NCBI GenBank assembly: GCA_018669795.1
Contig: JABHSQ010000002.1
Coordinates: 1-64,000, forward strand
Reading direction: 5' to 3'
Source of the DNA: Flavobacteriaceae bacterium
Lineage (GTDB): Bacteria; Bacteroidota; Bacteroidia; Flavobacteriales; Flavobacteriaceae
Length of the DNA: 64,000 nucleotides
Position 1 is the stretch's first letter. Each line of letters starts with the position of its first letter. Position numbers and translations under genes: made by a program. The notes beneath the pieces are model-generated. The model worked only from the letters and a program-made list of their open reading frames with translations, did not search any database and was not told where the DNA came from. Shown one piece after another: positions 41,721-50,482 of the stretch.

Positions 41721-42950
41721 TTATAAATTAGATACTAATACAGAAGCTATTTTAATGGCCGGTTTTTTATCTTCTAATGAAGTCCAAGCAACATATAAGG
41801 TATCACCAACCAATTCCAATTGTGGGAATCCGGAAGAACGTTCGCTTCTAGTTTTAGTGACGGTAATTGGTGTATTTTTTTCTCCGTTTGAAGATACTTT
41901 TAAAACTTGAATAAGCGTATCAATTCCATCGGGCTCCATCCAACTAATCACTGCATTATTTTGATCTATCATCACTAAATCTACTCTTCCGATTGCATTA
42001 CCACTATCAACACGATATTGAAGTCCAAACGTTTTTCCCTGATCCTCAGAAAAAGAAACTTGTATTCTTGGATTGTCGTTTTCAGCTGTAAACCAGGCTA
42101 AAGCAACTGCACCATTAAACGAATCTATGGCAGGACCATTTACTGGGCAACCGGGTATTTTCCATTGATCTTGATATACGTTTTTAGGGGCTGTCCAATT
42201 ACCATTTACAAATCGGACTATAGAAATATCTCTTATTTCGGTATCAGATCGATCTCTATAAGCAACTATGGGTCCATTTGCTGTTATTGTTGCAGCTGTA
42301 TTGCAACATTCGCAAGTTCTATCGTCTAATAAAATATCGTTTGAAATTTCTCCTTCAGCATCTATAAATGCAGCCCTAAGTGTCATTTGCTCATTTTCTT
42401 TTGGAACATCGACCAAGGTTCTTCCATCTAACCAAGTAACAAAAAAGGAATCATTATTATATGGCAATATAGAAACAAATCCATGTTCGCTTTTTTTACC
42501 ATCTTTATTTAATAAAATATTATTTTTCCAAGTATTTTTTTGTTTTGAAAATAACTGTAAACGAATATCATAGGTATAGGTCCCTTCTGCTGATTTTTGA
42601 AGAACATTTGTTAAAATACTTCCATTATTCTCTGCGATATCTGGAAAATCTGCCCAATTCACAAACCAATCTGATCCTGAAATTATTTCTGTTGGAGCAG
42701 TCCAATTAGTACCATTAAATTTTGAATATTTTAAGTTGGCAATACTATCCTTATTTTGAACCCAAGACATAAGCAAGTCTTCACCACTACTAAAGAGTCT
42801 AGGTAAAGAACTGTTTGGTGAAGATGGATTTTTAATTTTAACAATAGTAGTATGACCCATAAGAACGACAGCTTTGCTTTTTGATGTTTCTGTTTTACAA
42901 GAAACCAATAGCAAAATCATAATGAAAATAAAAGCTAGGTATCTTAGCAT
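41721..42950 (-). CDS. Lipoprotein with sialidase-like BNR repeats and a CxCC motif
   Basis: 409 aa. Lipobox LLLVSC at 13-18. Propeller-like repeats typical of sialidases: SEDQGKTFG and RIQVSFSEDQG, FVTWLDGR and VAWTSLEDK. A striking CECCNTAATI segment lies near residue 215, with a CP motif (KIPGCPVNGP) near 265, suggesting disulfides or metal. Known sialidase active-site residues (Arg triad) are not evident, so exo-sialidase is an unsafe label. First gene of the run with the glycosyltransferase and hydrolase, one base from the next start. Confidence 0.75.
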   Translation of the reverse strand: MLRYLAFIFIMILLLVSCKTETSKSKAVVLMGHTTIVKIKNPSSPNSSLPRLFSSGEDLLMSWVQNKDSIANLKYSKFNGTNWTAPTEIISGSDWFVNWADFPDIAENNGSILTNVLQKSAEGTYTYDIRLQLFSKQKNTWKNNILLNKDGKKSEHGFVSILPYNNDSFFVTWLDGRTLVDVPKENEQMTLRAAFIDAEGEISNDILLDDRTCECCNTAATITANGPIVAYRDRSDTEIRDISIVRFVNGNWTAPKNVYQDQWKIPGCPVNGPAIDSFNGAVALAWFTAENDNPRIQVSFSEDQGKTFGLQYRVDSGNAIGRVDLVMIDQNNAVISWMEPDGIDTLIQVLKVSSNGEKNTPITVTKTRSERSSGFPQLELVGDTLYVAWTSLEDKKPAIKIASVLVSNL

Positions 42951-42980
42951 ATAAAAAATTAAGGTATTAAAAATAGAAAT

Positions 42981-44291
42981 CTATTTTTCTACTATCACTT
43001 CTGCATATAAGTCAAAATCTTCTGCAGCCGTTATTTTTACAGTTGCAAAATCGCCAGTACGGATATAGTCTTTTTCGGCGTTTATTAGCACTTCATTATC
43101 AACATCAGGACTATCGAATTGGGTTCTTCCAACAAAATAACTTCCTTCTTTGCGATCGATAACAACTTTGAACTCCTTCCCTATTTTTTCTTGATTTAAT
43201 TCCCAAGAAACTTGAGATTGTATCTCCATAATTTCATTAGCTCTCTGCATTTTCACTTCTTCAGGAACATCATCATCCAATAAATAAGCTGTGGTATTTT
43301 CTTCATGAGAATAGGTAAAACATCCTAAACGATCAAAACGCATATCGGTTACCCATTGTTTTAACTCTTGAAAATTTTCTTCAGTTTCTCCAGGATAGCC
43401 TACAATTAAAGTAGTTCTAATAGCCATACCAGGTACTCTTTCTCGAAAATCTTTTAATAAACCATTTATTTTTTCTTTTCCAAAACCACGTTTCATCGAC
43501 TTTAAAACTGAATCTGAAATATGTTGTAATGGAATATCAATATAATTACACACTTTAGATTCATTACTCATTACCTCTAATACATCTAAAGGAAATCCAG
43601 TAGGAAATGCATAATGCAAACGAATCCATTCGATTCCTTCCACTTTAATAAGTTCTTTTAATAATTCAGCAAGGTTTCTTTTTTTGTAGATATCTAAACC
43701 ATAATAGGTGAGGTCTTGTGCAATTAGAATCAATTCTTTAACTCCATTTGCAGCTAATTTTTCAGATTCTATAACCAAATTTTCGATGGGAGTACTTTTA
43801 TGTTTTCCTCTCATTATTGGAATCGCACAAAAAGAACAAGGTCGATCACAACCTTCTGCAATTTTTAAATACGCATAATTTTTTGGAGTTGTTGTTAATC
43901 GTTCTCCAATTAATTCATGCTTATAATCAGCTTCTAATGCTTTTAGCAATCCTGGTAACTCGGTAGTACCAAAATATTGATCTACACTTGGAATTTCTTT
44001 TTGAAGATCTGGTTTATATCGTTCCGATAAACAACCAGTAACAAAAACTTTATCAACGGTGCCTTCTTCTTTTTTCTGAACGTACTCCAATATGGTATTT
44101 ATACTCTCTTCTTTTGCGTTAGCAATAAAACCACAAGTATTAATAACAACAATGTTCCCTTCTTCCTCGTGTACTACTTCTTTGTTATTTGCCTTTAATT
44201 GACCCATTAGCACTTCGCTATCGTAGACATTCTTAGAACACCCTAGCGTAATTACGTTAATTTTATTTTTTTTGAGAGTTTTAGTACGCAT
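42981..44291 (-). CDS. rimO: Ribosomal protein S12 methylthiotransferase
   Basis: Radical SAM enzyme that adds a methylthio group to the beta-carbon of the S12 aspartate. 436 aa. UPF0004 domain with cysteines 18, 53 and 87 for the auxiliary cluster, radical-SAM CDRPCSFC at 148-155 (C148, C152, C155), and a C-terminal TRAM domain from about 370. Start MRTKTLKKNKINVITLGCSK is typical of flavobacterial RimO. Lies downstream of ftsY, after a terminator hairpin. No -7 box is obvious immediately upstream. Confidence 0.95.
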   Translation of the reverse strand: MRTKTLKKNKINVITLGCSKNVYDSEVLMGQLKANNKEVVHEEEGNIVVINTCGFIANAKEESINTILEYVQKKEEGTVDKVFVTGCLSERYKPDLQKEIPSVDQYFGTTELPGLLKALEADYKHELIGERLTTTPKNYAYLKIAEGCDRPCSFCAIPIMRGKHKSTPIENLVIESEKLAANGVKELILIAQDLTYYGLDIYKKRNLAELLKELIKVEGIEWIRLHYAFPTGFPLDVLEVMSNESKVCNYIDIPLQHISDSVLKSMKRGFGKEKINGLLKDFRERVPGMAIRTTLIVGYPGETEENFQELKQWVTDMRFDRLGCFTYSHEENTTAYLLDDDVPEEVKMQRANEIMEIQSQVSWELNQEKIGKEFKVVIDRKEGSYFVGRTQFDSPDVDNEVLINAEKDYIRTGDFATVKITAAEDFDLYAEVIVEK

Positions 44292-44387
44292 AGCTATTTC
44301 CTGGGAAGGCAGGTGTTTATTTTTTAGAATTTTATTTTATTTATCAAAGCATTAAAATTTGTTAATGGTGATCCGAATTAGTTGATA

Positions 44388-44411
44388 AAATTCCTGCCTA
44401 AACAGGAATTT
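44388..44411 (-). terminator. Terminator after ftsY
   Basis: AAATTCCTG (44388-44396) and CAGGAATTT (44403-44411) form a 9-bp stem with loop CCTAAA, abutting the ftsY stop codon. Followed on the minus strand by TATC rather than a long T run. Confidence 0.65.
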
Positions 44412-44412
44412 G

Positions 44413-45366
44413 TTATTTGAAAAAAGAATCTACAAATTCAATTTTATTAAAAACTTGAAGGTCATCAATACCTTCACCTACACCAATATATTTTACTGGG
44501 ATTTTAAATTGGTCACTAATCCCAATAACCACTCCGCCTTTAGCGGTACCATCTAATTTAGTTACTGCTAATGAAGTCACTTCAGTAGCTGCTGTAAATT
44601 GTTTAACTTGTTCAAATGCATTTTGTCCTGTAGAACCATCCAATACTAATAATACATCATTAGGAGTATTGGGTATCACTTTCTGCATTACTCTTTTCAC
44701 CTTAGTTAATTCATTCATTAAATTAACTTTATTATGAAGTCTACCAGCAGTATCTATTATAACCACATCAGCATTTTGTTTAACTGCACTTTCTAAAGTA
44801 TCAAAGGCAACACTAGCAGGGTCAGACCCCATACTTTGCTTTATTAATGGCACATCGGTACGATCTGCCCAAACTTGTAATTGATCAATAGCAGCCGCAC
44901 GAAATGTATCTGCTGCACCTAACACTACTTTTTTACCTGATTTTTTAAATTGATTCGCCAATTTACCTATCGTAGTCGTTTTTCCAACACCATTTACACC
45001 CACTACCATAATTACATAGGGAACATCCTGTTCTGGAATTTCAAAATCAGTTGCATTTCCAAAATTGGTTTCACTTAACAATCCAGCAATTTCTTCTCTT
45101 AAAATTTTATTAAGCGCATCGGTTCCTAAGTATTTATCTTTTGAAACTCGTGCTTCTATGCGATCAATTATTTTTAATGTTGTTTCTACACCAACATCAC
45201 TAGATACTAAAACTTCTTCAAGATTATCTAAAACATCATCATCAACTTTACTTTTTCCAGCAACTGCTTTACTAAGTTTATCAAAAAATGTTGACTTTGT
45301 TTTTTCAAGTCCTTTGTCTAAGGTTTCTTTTTTTTCTTTTGAAAATATTTTTTTAAAAAAACTCAT
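44413..45366 (-). CDS. ftsY: Signal recognition particle receptor
   Basis: Membrane-associated GTPase that docks Ffh/SRP RNA complexes to the translocon. 317 aa: a short acidic/basic A domain, an N helical bundle and the G domain with P-loop GVNGVGKT (123-130), DTFRAAAIDQLQVWA, DTAGRLHNKVNL and TKLDGTAKGG. Own -7 box TATATTTG on the minus strand at 45404-45397 and a terminator in front (45440-45470) separate it from rpmB-rpmG-DUF4295. SRP RNA is elsewhere in the window (29.2 kb). Confidence 0.97.
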   Translation of the reverse strand: MSFFKKIFSKEKKETLDKGLEKTKSTFFDKLSKAVAGKSKVDDDVLDNLEEVLVSSDVGVETTLKIIDRIEARVSKDKYLGTDALNKILREEIAGLLSETNFGNATDFEIPEQDVPYVIMVVGVNGVGKTTTIGKLANQFKKSGKKVVLGAADTFRAAAIDQLQVWADRTDVPLIKQSMGSDPASVAFDTLESAVKQNADVVIIDTAGRLHNKVNLMNELTKVKRVMQKVIPNTPNDVLLVLDGSTGQNAFEQVKQFTAATEVTSLAVTKLDGTAKGGVVIGISDQFKIPVKYIGVGEGIDDLQVFNKIEFVDSFFK

Positions 45367-45396
45367 ATTAGTTTTTTAGAATATTAAAATTACATG

Positions 45397-45404
45397 CAAA
45401 TATA
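45397..45404 (-). promoter_or_regulatory. -7 box of ftsY
   Basis: TATATTTG on the minus strand, about 30 bases before the ftsY ATG, in the region beyond the rpmB operon terminator. No clear -33. Confidence 0.5.
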
Positions 45405-45439
45405 CGTTTTAGCCATCTTAGAAAATATAAAATAAATAG

Positions 45440-45470
45440 AAAAGCCACTCTTTAAAAAAAGGTGGCTTTT
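45440..45470 (-). terminator. Terminator after rpmB-rpmG-DUF4295
   Basis: AAAAGCCAC (45440-45448) and GTGGCTTTT (45462-45470) form a 9-bp stem with T/A-rich flanks, so it may work in both directions. It ends the ribosomal protein transcript. Confidence 0.8.
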
Positions 45471-45490
45471 AATATATTTTAAGTAATGAT

Positions 45491-45643
45491 TTACTTTTTG
45501 TTTAACCAATCGTTTACTTGGTCTGGAGACATAATAGACTCCACAAATGTATATGCACCAGATTTCTCCGATTTTACCATTTTAATCGCTTTAGCTAAAC
45601 GTTTAGAACCTGTCTGTAATGATGCTATTGATTTTTTTGCCAT
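45491..45643 (-). CDS. DUF4295 protein
   Basis: 50 aa, highly charged: MAKKSIASLQTGSKRLAKAI, ending PDQVNDWLNKK. This matches the small DUF4295 family, which sits directly after rpmG in many Bacteroidota, 7 bases downstream here. Its constant genomic place beside rpmB and rpmG suggests a ribosome-related role; no activity is known. The start overlaps nothing; ATG 45643. Confidence 0.85.
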   Translation of the reverse strand: MAKKSIASLQTGSKRLAKAIKMVKSEKSGAYTFVESIMSPDQVNDWLNKK

Positions 45644-45650
45644 GTCTTAG

Positions 45651-45833
45651 TTATTTTATCTCCTTATGAACCGTCATCTTTTTAAGAATTGAGTTGAATT
45701 TTTTAATCTCCATGCGATCTGGAGTGTTTTTTTTATTTTTTGTAGTAATGTAACGTGAAGTTCCTGGCTTACCAGAAGTTTTATGTTCTGTACACTCTAA
45801 AATCACCTGTACTCTATTTCCTTTTTTAGCCAT
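45651..45833 (-). CDS. rpmG: 50S ribosomal protein L33
   Basis: 60 aa, starts [20 protein letters not shown] and has the [20 protein letters not shown] core. The four zinc cysteines of C+ L33 are not present (only one Cys), so this is the zinc-independent form. In operon rpmB-rpmG-DUF4295, 29 bases after rpmB. Confidence 0.97.
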   Translation of the reverse strand: MAKKGNRVQVILECTEHKTSGKPGTSRYITTKNKKNTPDRMEIKKFNSILKKMTVHKEIK

Positions 45834-45862
45834 TATACTAGACTTTAATTATTGTTATGCAA

Positions 45863-46102
45863 TTATTTAGCAAGAAAGCCTTTTTGACGCGCTTCTTTTA
45901 CAACTGCAGTAATTCCTTTTTTGTTAATTGTTTTTAAAGCTGAAGCAGCTACTTTAATAGTAATCCACTTATCTTCTTCAGGTAAATAAAAACGTTTTTT
46001 AAGAAGATTTACATTAAATCTTCTTCTGGTTTTATTCATCGCGTGAGAAACATTATTCCCAAACATTGCCTTTTTTCCAGTAAGCTCGCAAACTCTTGAC
46101 AT
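45863..46102 (-). CDS. rpmB: 50S ribosomal protein L28
   Basis: 79 aa, starts [20 protein letters not shown], with the usual [11 protein letters not shown] core and a basic C-terminus. It has a single cysteine, again the zinc-independent type. First gene of rpmB-rpmG-DUF4295. Promoter at 46135-46165. Confidence 0.97.
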   Translation of the reverse strand: MSRVCELTGKKAMFGNNVSHAMNKTRRRFNVNLLKKRFYLPEEDKWITIKVAASALKTINKKGITAVVKEARQKGFLAK

Positions 46103-46134
46103 CTTAAACTTTTTTAGTTATTTTAAACAGGGTG

Positions 46135-46165
46135 CAAATTTAATAAAATTTATCGTTAACCGCAA
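46135..46165 (-). promoter_or_regulatory. Promoter of rpmB-rpmG-DUF4295
   Basis: Minus-strand TTG (46165-46163), a 20-base spacer and TAAATTTG (46142-46135), giving a leader of about 25 nt to the rpmB ATG. Confidence 0.82.
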
Positions 46166-46175
46166 CAAAAGAAAA

Positions 46176-47420
46176 TTAGTTTTTTAATATTTCTTTTTGA
46201 AGCAATTCTAAAGCCTTGAATGTTGCTTTACCGATTACCCTTTCTCGGGGCTGACCAAAATCAAATTTTTCTATAAAAACTCTTGATGGGCTTGCTATAG
46301 AAATATAAACCGTTCCTACTTCATCATCAGCATCTCCTTTTTTTGGCCCAGCATTTCCGGTTGTTGAAATCGCATAATCTGTTTCAAATACTTTATTTGA
46401 CTGTATGGCCATTGCTCCTGCAACTTCACTACTAACAACAGAGTATTTCTTTATCAATTTTTCATCTACTCCTAAAACAGAAGTTTTTATATGGGTGCTA
46501 TATGCAACCATACTTCCTTTAAAAAAAGCAGAAATACCTGGCTCAGCAGTAATCATTTCTGCAATTTTACCGCCTGTACAGCTTTCAACGATACTTAAGG
46601 TTTTTTCTTTTTTTATAAATAATTTTGCTATTTGCTGCACCAATGTTGTTTCATCTTCATATCCAATTGCAATATCCTCCAGTAAAAAATGCAATTTTTC
46701 CATTTGATCATCAACAGCATCTCTAACCTTTTTTTTCATTTTTCCTTTTGAAGAAAGCCTTAAACGTACTCTACCCAAAGAAGGCAAATAGGCGAGTTTT
46801 ATATTTTCTGGCAAGCCATCTGCCCAGACGTGAATTATTTTTACTATTTCGCTCTCTCCCATTCCAATGGTTAAGAGTGTTTTATGATAAATATATGGAC
46901 GGTTAAATTTAGCTGTTATTTTAGGTAAAACTAATTCCTTCATCAGGTTTTTCATCTCATAGGGTATGCCAGGTAAGGAAACAAAAACGGTATTTTCTTT
47001 TTCCATCCACATCCCAGGTGCAGATCCAAATTTGTTGTGCAGCACCGTTGCTTTTGAAGGAACTAATGCTTGATTTAAACTTTCTGGCAAGGGGTTATTG
47101 GTGAATTTTTTGTAAATTTCTTTTACATGCTGGAGCACCATTTTATCTTCAACCAATTGGTCATTTAAAAACTCACAAAAAGTTTCTTTTGTAATATCAT
47201 CTTTGGTAGGTCCTAAACCACCTGTAACTATAACAATATCTACTTTTTTAGCTGCATTAGCAAATGCTTCTAATATATGGGAACGCTCGTCTTGAATGGA
47301 GGTAATCTGATAAACTTGAACTCCAATTTTATTGAGTTCTTTTGAAATAAAAACCGAATTTGTGTCAACAATTTGTCCGATTAATATTTCATCACCGATT
47401 GTGATAATTTCAGCTAACAT
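46176..47420 (-). CDS. cinA: CinA family nicotinamide mononucleotide amidohydrolase / ADP-ribose pyrophosphatase
   Basis: 414 aa with the two expected domains: an N-terminal MoaB-like COG1058 domain (MLAEIITIGDEILIGQIVDT and VTGGLGPTKDDITKE near 65-80) and the C-terminal PncC amidohydrolase domain with VESCTGGKIAEM (about 278-289), VVSSEVAGAMAI and STTGNAGPKKGD. Recycles NMN in pyridine nucleotide salvage. Begins directly after a 22-codon ORF whose stop precedes this ATG. Confidence 0.95.
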   Translation of the reverse strand: MLAEIITIGDEILIGQIVDTNSVFISKELNKIGVQVYQITSIQDERSHILEAFANAAKKVDIVIVTGGLGPTKDDITKETFCEFLNDQLVEDKMVLQHVKEIYKKFTNNPLPESLNQALVPSKATVLHNKFGSAPGMWMEKENTVFVSLPGIPYEMKNLMKELVLPKITAKFNRPYIYHKTLLTIGMGESEIVKIIHVWADGLPENIKLAYLPSLGRVRLRLSSKGKMKKKVRDAVDDQMEKLHFLLEDIAIGYEDETTLVQQIAKLFIKKEKTLSIVESCTGGKIAEMITAEPGISAFFKGSMVAYSTHIKTSVLGVDEKLIKKYSVVSSEVAGAMAIQSNKVFETDYAISTTGNAGPKKGDADDEVGTVYISIASPSRVFIEKFDFGQPRERVIGKATFKALELLQKEILKN

Positions 47421-47489
47421 CTATAATTTAAAATCTTTATCGTCATCAACGATTTCAATTAAACTTTCAATAGAATTTTTTTGGTTCAT
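47421..47489 (-). CDS. Candidate 22-aa coupled micro-ORF
   Basis: MNQKNSIESLIEIVDDDKDF plus two residues (KL), stop at 47421. Its ATG overlaps the TAA of the upstream FAH gene (TAATG), and its TAG directly precedes the cinA ATG. The tight fit suggests it may be translated and couple FAH to cinA, but a peptide this short with no recognised family may also be chance. Confidence 0.4.
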   Translation of the reverse strand: MNQKNSIESLIEIVDDDKDFKL

Positions 47490-48100
47490 TATTTTATTTT
47501 TATAGAGAATACTTCTTTTTCTTCAATAAAACCTTTTAAGATATCATTGGAATCTACTTTTGCAACACCTGAAGGTGTGCCTGTAAATATAATATCTCCA
47601 ATCTTTAATGTGAAATATTTTGATATATATTCAATTAAAGTATCAATTTTCCATAACATCAATGAAGTATTCCCTCTTTGTTGCACTTCATCGTTTTTTT
47701 CTAATCTAAAGTTGATATCGTTAATGTCTTTAAAATCACTTTTTGAAAGAAAACTTCCAACAACTGCTGCACCATCAAATGCTTTTGCCTTTTCCCAAGG
47801 CAATCCTTTTTCTTTCAATTTTGACTGAAGATCTCTTGCTGTAAAATCAATTCCTAAACCAATTTCATCATAATATTTATGAGCGAATTTCCGGTCAATA
47901 TGTTTACCTATTCTATTAATTTTAACTAATATTTCTACCTCATGGTGAACTTCATTTGAAAATTCCGGAATAAAAAATGGTTGCTTTTTTAAAAGAATAG
48001 CGGTGTCTGGCTTTAAAAACAATACAGGTTCTTTTGGTGCTTCATTGTTTAGCTCTTTGATATGTTCTACATAATTCCTGCCGACACATATTATTTTCAT
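47489..48100 (-). CDS. Fumarylacetoacetate hydrolase family protein
   Basis: 203 aa FAH fold, C-C or C-O hydrolase type. Key segments: LFLKPDTAIL, HHEVEILVKI (metal Glu), GIDFTARDLQSKLKEKGLPW, KAFDGAAVVGSF, and the C-terminal GDIIFTGTPSGVAKV. Acts in the cytoplasm with divalent metal; likely substrates are acylpyruvates or 2-oxo acids, not determined. Operon with the micro-ORF and cinA; the exonuclease gene lies 84 bases upstream. Confidence 0.9.
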   Translation of the reverse strand: MKIICVGRNYVEHIKELNNEAPKEPVLFLKPDTAILLKKQPFFIPEFSNEVHHEVEILVKINRIGKHIDRKFAHKYYDEIGLGIDFTARDLQSKLKEKGLPWEKAKAFDGAAVVGSFLSKSDFKDINDINFRLEKNDEVQQRGNTSLMLWKIDTLIEYISKYFTLKIGDIIFTGTPSGVAKVDSNDILKGFIEEKEVFSIKIK

Positions 48101-48184
48101 AAGCCTATTTTATTTTTTAATTTAGTTATATATTGTCCAATATATACAAAATTCCTAAGCGAAAAGAGTTTTAATACACTCGTT

Positions 48185-49012
48185 TCATTTCGTATTAAAT
48201 TTATTTTTTAACATATCTAAGCTATCACCAGTTATTGGACCAGCATCTTTATTATTGAACTTCTCTTTTAAGTCTCGCAATACTTTTTTAGTATACATTG
48301 GAAAATCTGCATTTTGTATCCAACTAAAATAGCCTGGTTCAGTTTTAAATAAATCATTTATAAGTTTTCCTTTATGCTTCCCAAACGCAATTACTTCTTT
48401 ACCTTCTTTATTATAACCTATAAATCCTGCGAAATCTACAAAATTTTGATGTGAACTAAATCTTGATAAAAAAGAAATGTCATTTTCTAAATCATCATAT
48501 TTATCTAATTGCGCTAATAAAACTTCATAAGTAGCCAAGGTATCAGCTTCGGCACTATGGGCATTCGTCAGGTCTTTATCACAATAAAATTTGTACGCAG
48601 CTTCTAAGGTTCTTTTTTCCATTTTATGAAAAATAGTCTGAACATCTACCGCTATATTTTTTTTAAGATCGAAGTCTATTTCTGCTCGTAATAACTCTTC
48701 AGCCAATAATGGTATATCGAATCTGTTTGAATTAAAACCACCTAAATCAGTGTCTTTGATAAGGTCATATACTTTAGGTGCCAATTCATTAAAAGTGGGT
48801 TCATCAGTGACCATTTCATTAGATATTCCATGTATTGCTGTAGTAACAGCAGGGATTTTCATCTCAGGATTTACACGCCAAGTAAAACTTTCTTTATTTC
48901 CGTTTGGAAAAACTTTAAGAATAGAAATTTCTACAATTCTATCTTTCGAAATATCAACTCCAGTAGTTTCCAAATCGAAAAAACAAATAGGTTTACTTAA
49001 TTTTAACTCCAT
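48185..49012 (-). CDS. DnaQ-like 3'-5' exonuclease
   Basis: 275 aa DEDD-family exonuclease. Exo I ICFFDLETTGVD (D and E), Exo II GGFNSNRFDIP and Exo III HSAEADTLATYEVL (H and D). The C-terminal part adds a helical segment with IAFGKHKGKLINDLFK, typical of Bacteroidota DnaQ-like proteins. Substrate probably DNA; whether a proofreader or repair enzyme is not known. A TATCTTTG box is on the minus strand at 49037-49030. Confidence 0.88.
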   Translation of the reverse strand: MELKLSKPICFFDLETTGVDISKDRIVEISILKVFPNGNKESFTWRVNPEMKIPAVTTAIHGISNEMVTDEPTFNELAPKVYDLIKDTDLGGFNSNRFDIPLLAEELLRAEIDFDLKKNIAVDVQTIFHKMEKRTLEAAYKFYCDKDLTNAHSAEADTLATYEVLLAQLDKYDDLENDISFLSRFSSHQNFVDFAGFIGYNKEGKEVIAFGKHKGKLINDLFKTEPGYFSWIQNADFPMYTKKVLRDLKEKFNNKDAGPITGDSLDMLKNKFNTK

Positions 49013-49090
49013 AGTGAGGTTTTGAATAACAAAGATATTAAATTACTCCTCTGGAACTAAAGTAAATAATCTTAAAGTTTTAAAAGCAAA

Positions 49091-50404
49091 TTATAGCTCT
49101 CTATTTACATCCCAAGCTTCCAGGTAATCGGCAACTGCTTTTACAAATTGACCACCTAATGCACCATTAACTACTCGATGGTCATAGGAATGTGATAAGA
49201 ACATTTTAAAACGTATTCCTATAAAATCACCATCAGGAGTTTCTATTACTGCTGGCACTTTTCTAATAGCCCCTAGGGCTAAAATTCCAACCTGCGGCTG
49301 ATTAATTATAGGAGTTCCCATAATACTTCCAAAAGTACCCACATTGGTAACTGTATAAGTACCGCCTTGAATATCATCTGGCTTTAATTTTCCACTTCTT
49401 GCACGTTTTGCTAAATCGTTTACCGCTTTACTCATGCCTACCAAATTTAATTGATCAGCATTTTTGATCACAGGAACAATTAAATTTCCATCTGCTAAAG
49501 CTGCAGCCATACCTATATTTATATTTTTTCGTTTGATAATTTTATCACCATCAATTGAAATATTCAACATTGGGTAGTCTTTTAATGCTTTTGCAACTGC
49601 TTCTAGAAAGATAGGTGTGAACGTTAAATTCTCACCTTCACGTTTTGAAAAGCCATCTTTTACTTTTTTACGCCAGTTCCATATATTAGTAACGTCAGCT
49701 TCTATAAATGACTGAACGTGAGCAGCCGTTTGAACACTTTCCACCATATGATGAGCAATTAATTTACCCATTCGTGACATTTCCATAATTTCATCGCCTC
49801 CATTAACTGAAACAGGAACCGCCGAAGCAGCTTTACTTTCTTCAATTGAAGTTTTCGTAATAACTTGTTTAACTTCAGTTTTTACGAACTGTGAACTGAG
49901 ATTTTCTATAAACTTTAGAATGTCATTTTTAGTTACTCTTCCATCTTTTCCTGAACCAGAGATGGTATCCAATTCTTGTTGAGAAATTCCTTCAGAAGCA
50001 ATAATATTTTTAACTAGTGGTGAATAAAAACGAGTATCAGAAATTTGTACAACGCTAGAAGTCACCTCAACAATAGGAGCTTCAACTAAAGCAATAACTT
50101 CTTGAGCTGGAACAACAACAGTTTCTGTTTTTGCATTAGAAGATCCTATAACAAACTCTTTGCCAGCAATTTCGATTACAGCAATGGTTTGTCCTACTTG
50201 AACAACATCATCCACTTCAAAAAGTTTTTCAACTAAGACTCCTGTAACTTCACTAGGAACCTCGCTATCTACTTTATCAGTAGCAATCTCAAGAACTGCT
50301 TCATCCTCTTCAATGGTATCACCAACTTCTTTAAGCCAACTTGTCAATGTTGCTTCCGCAACACTTTCTCCCATTTTCGGTAATTTTAATTCAAACTTTG
50401 CCAT
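49091..50404 (-). CDS. Dihydrolipoamide acyltransferase (E2) of a 2-oxoacid dehydrogenase
   Basis: 437 aa from ATG 50404 (MAKFELKLPKMGESVAEATL). N-terminal lipoyl domain with the lipoylated Lys in IATDKVDSEV (K44), peripheral subunit-binding domain (about 135-170), then the catalytic acyltransferase core with the C-terminal SYDHRVVNGALGG (His and the position usually Asp replaced by Asn, as often in branched-chain E2s). Likely branched-chain or pyruvate dehydrogenase E2; E1 and E3 are not adjacent. A TAATTTTG box is on the minus strand at 50449-50442. Confidence 0.92.
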   Translation of the reverse strand: MAKFELKLPKMGESVAEATLTSWLKEVGDTIEEDEAVLEIATDKVDSEVPSEVTGVLVEKLFEVDDVVQVGQTIAVIEIAGKEFVIGSSNAKTETVVVPAQEVIALVEAPIVEVTSSVVQISDTRFYSPLVKNIIASEGISQQELDTISGSGKDGRVTKNDILKFIENLSSQFVKTEVKQVITKTSIEESKAASAVPVSVNGGDEIMEMSRMGKLIAHHMVESVQTAAHVQSFIEADVTNIWNWRKKVKDGFSKREGENLTFTPIFLEAVAKALKDYPMLNISIDGDKIIKRKNINIGMAAALADGNLIVPVIKNADQLNLVGMSKAVNDLAKRARSGKLKPDDIQGGTYTVTNVGTFGSIMGTPIINQPQVGILALGAIRKVPAVIETPDGDFIGIRFKMFLSHSYDHRVVNGALGGQFVKAVADYLEAWDVNREL

Positions 50405-50482
50405 AATCATTTAAATATTAGAAGGATTTATTTTGACATTGCAAAATTAGTTAAAATTTATAATTTTTAAACGTCCATTTTC

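Noticed and set aside
41721-42950. Exo-alpha-sialidase call for the BNR lipoprotein
   Set aside because: BNR repeats alone are not enough; the arginine triad is not evident.
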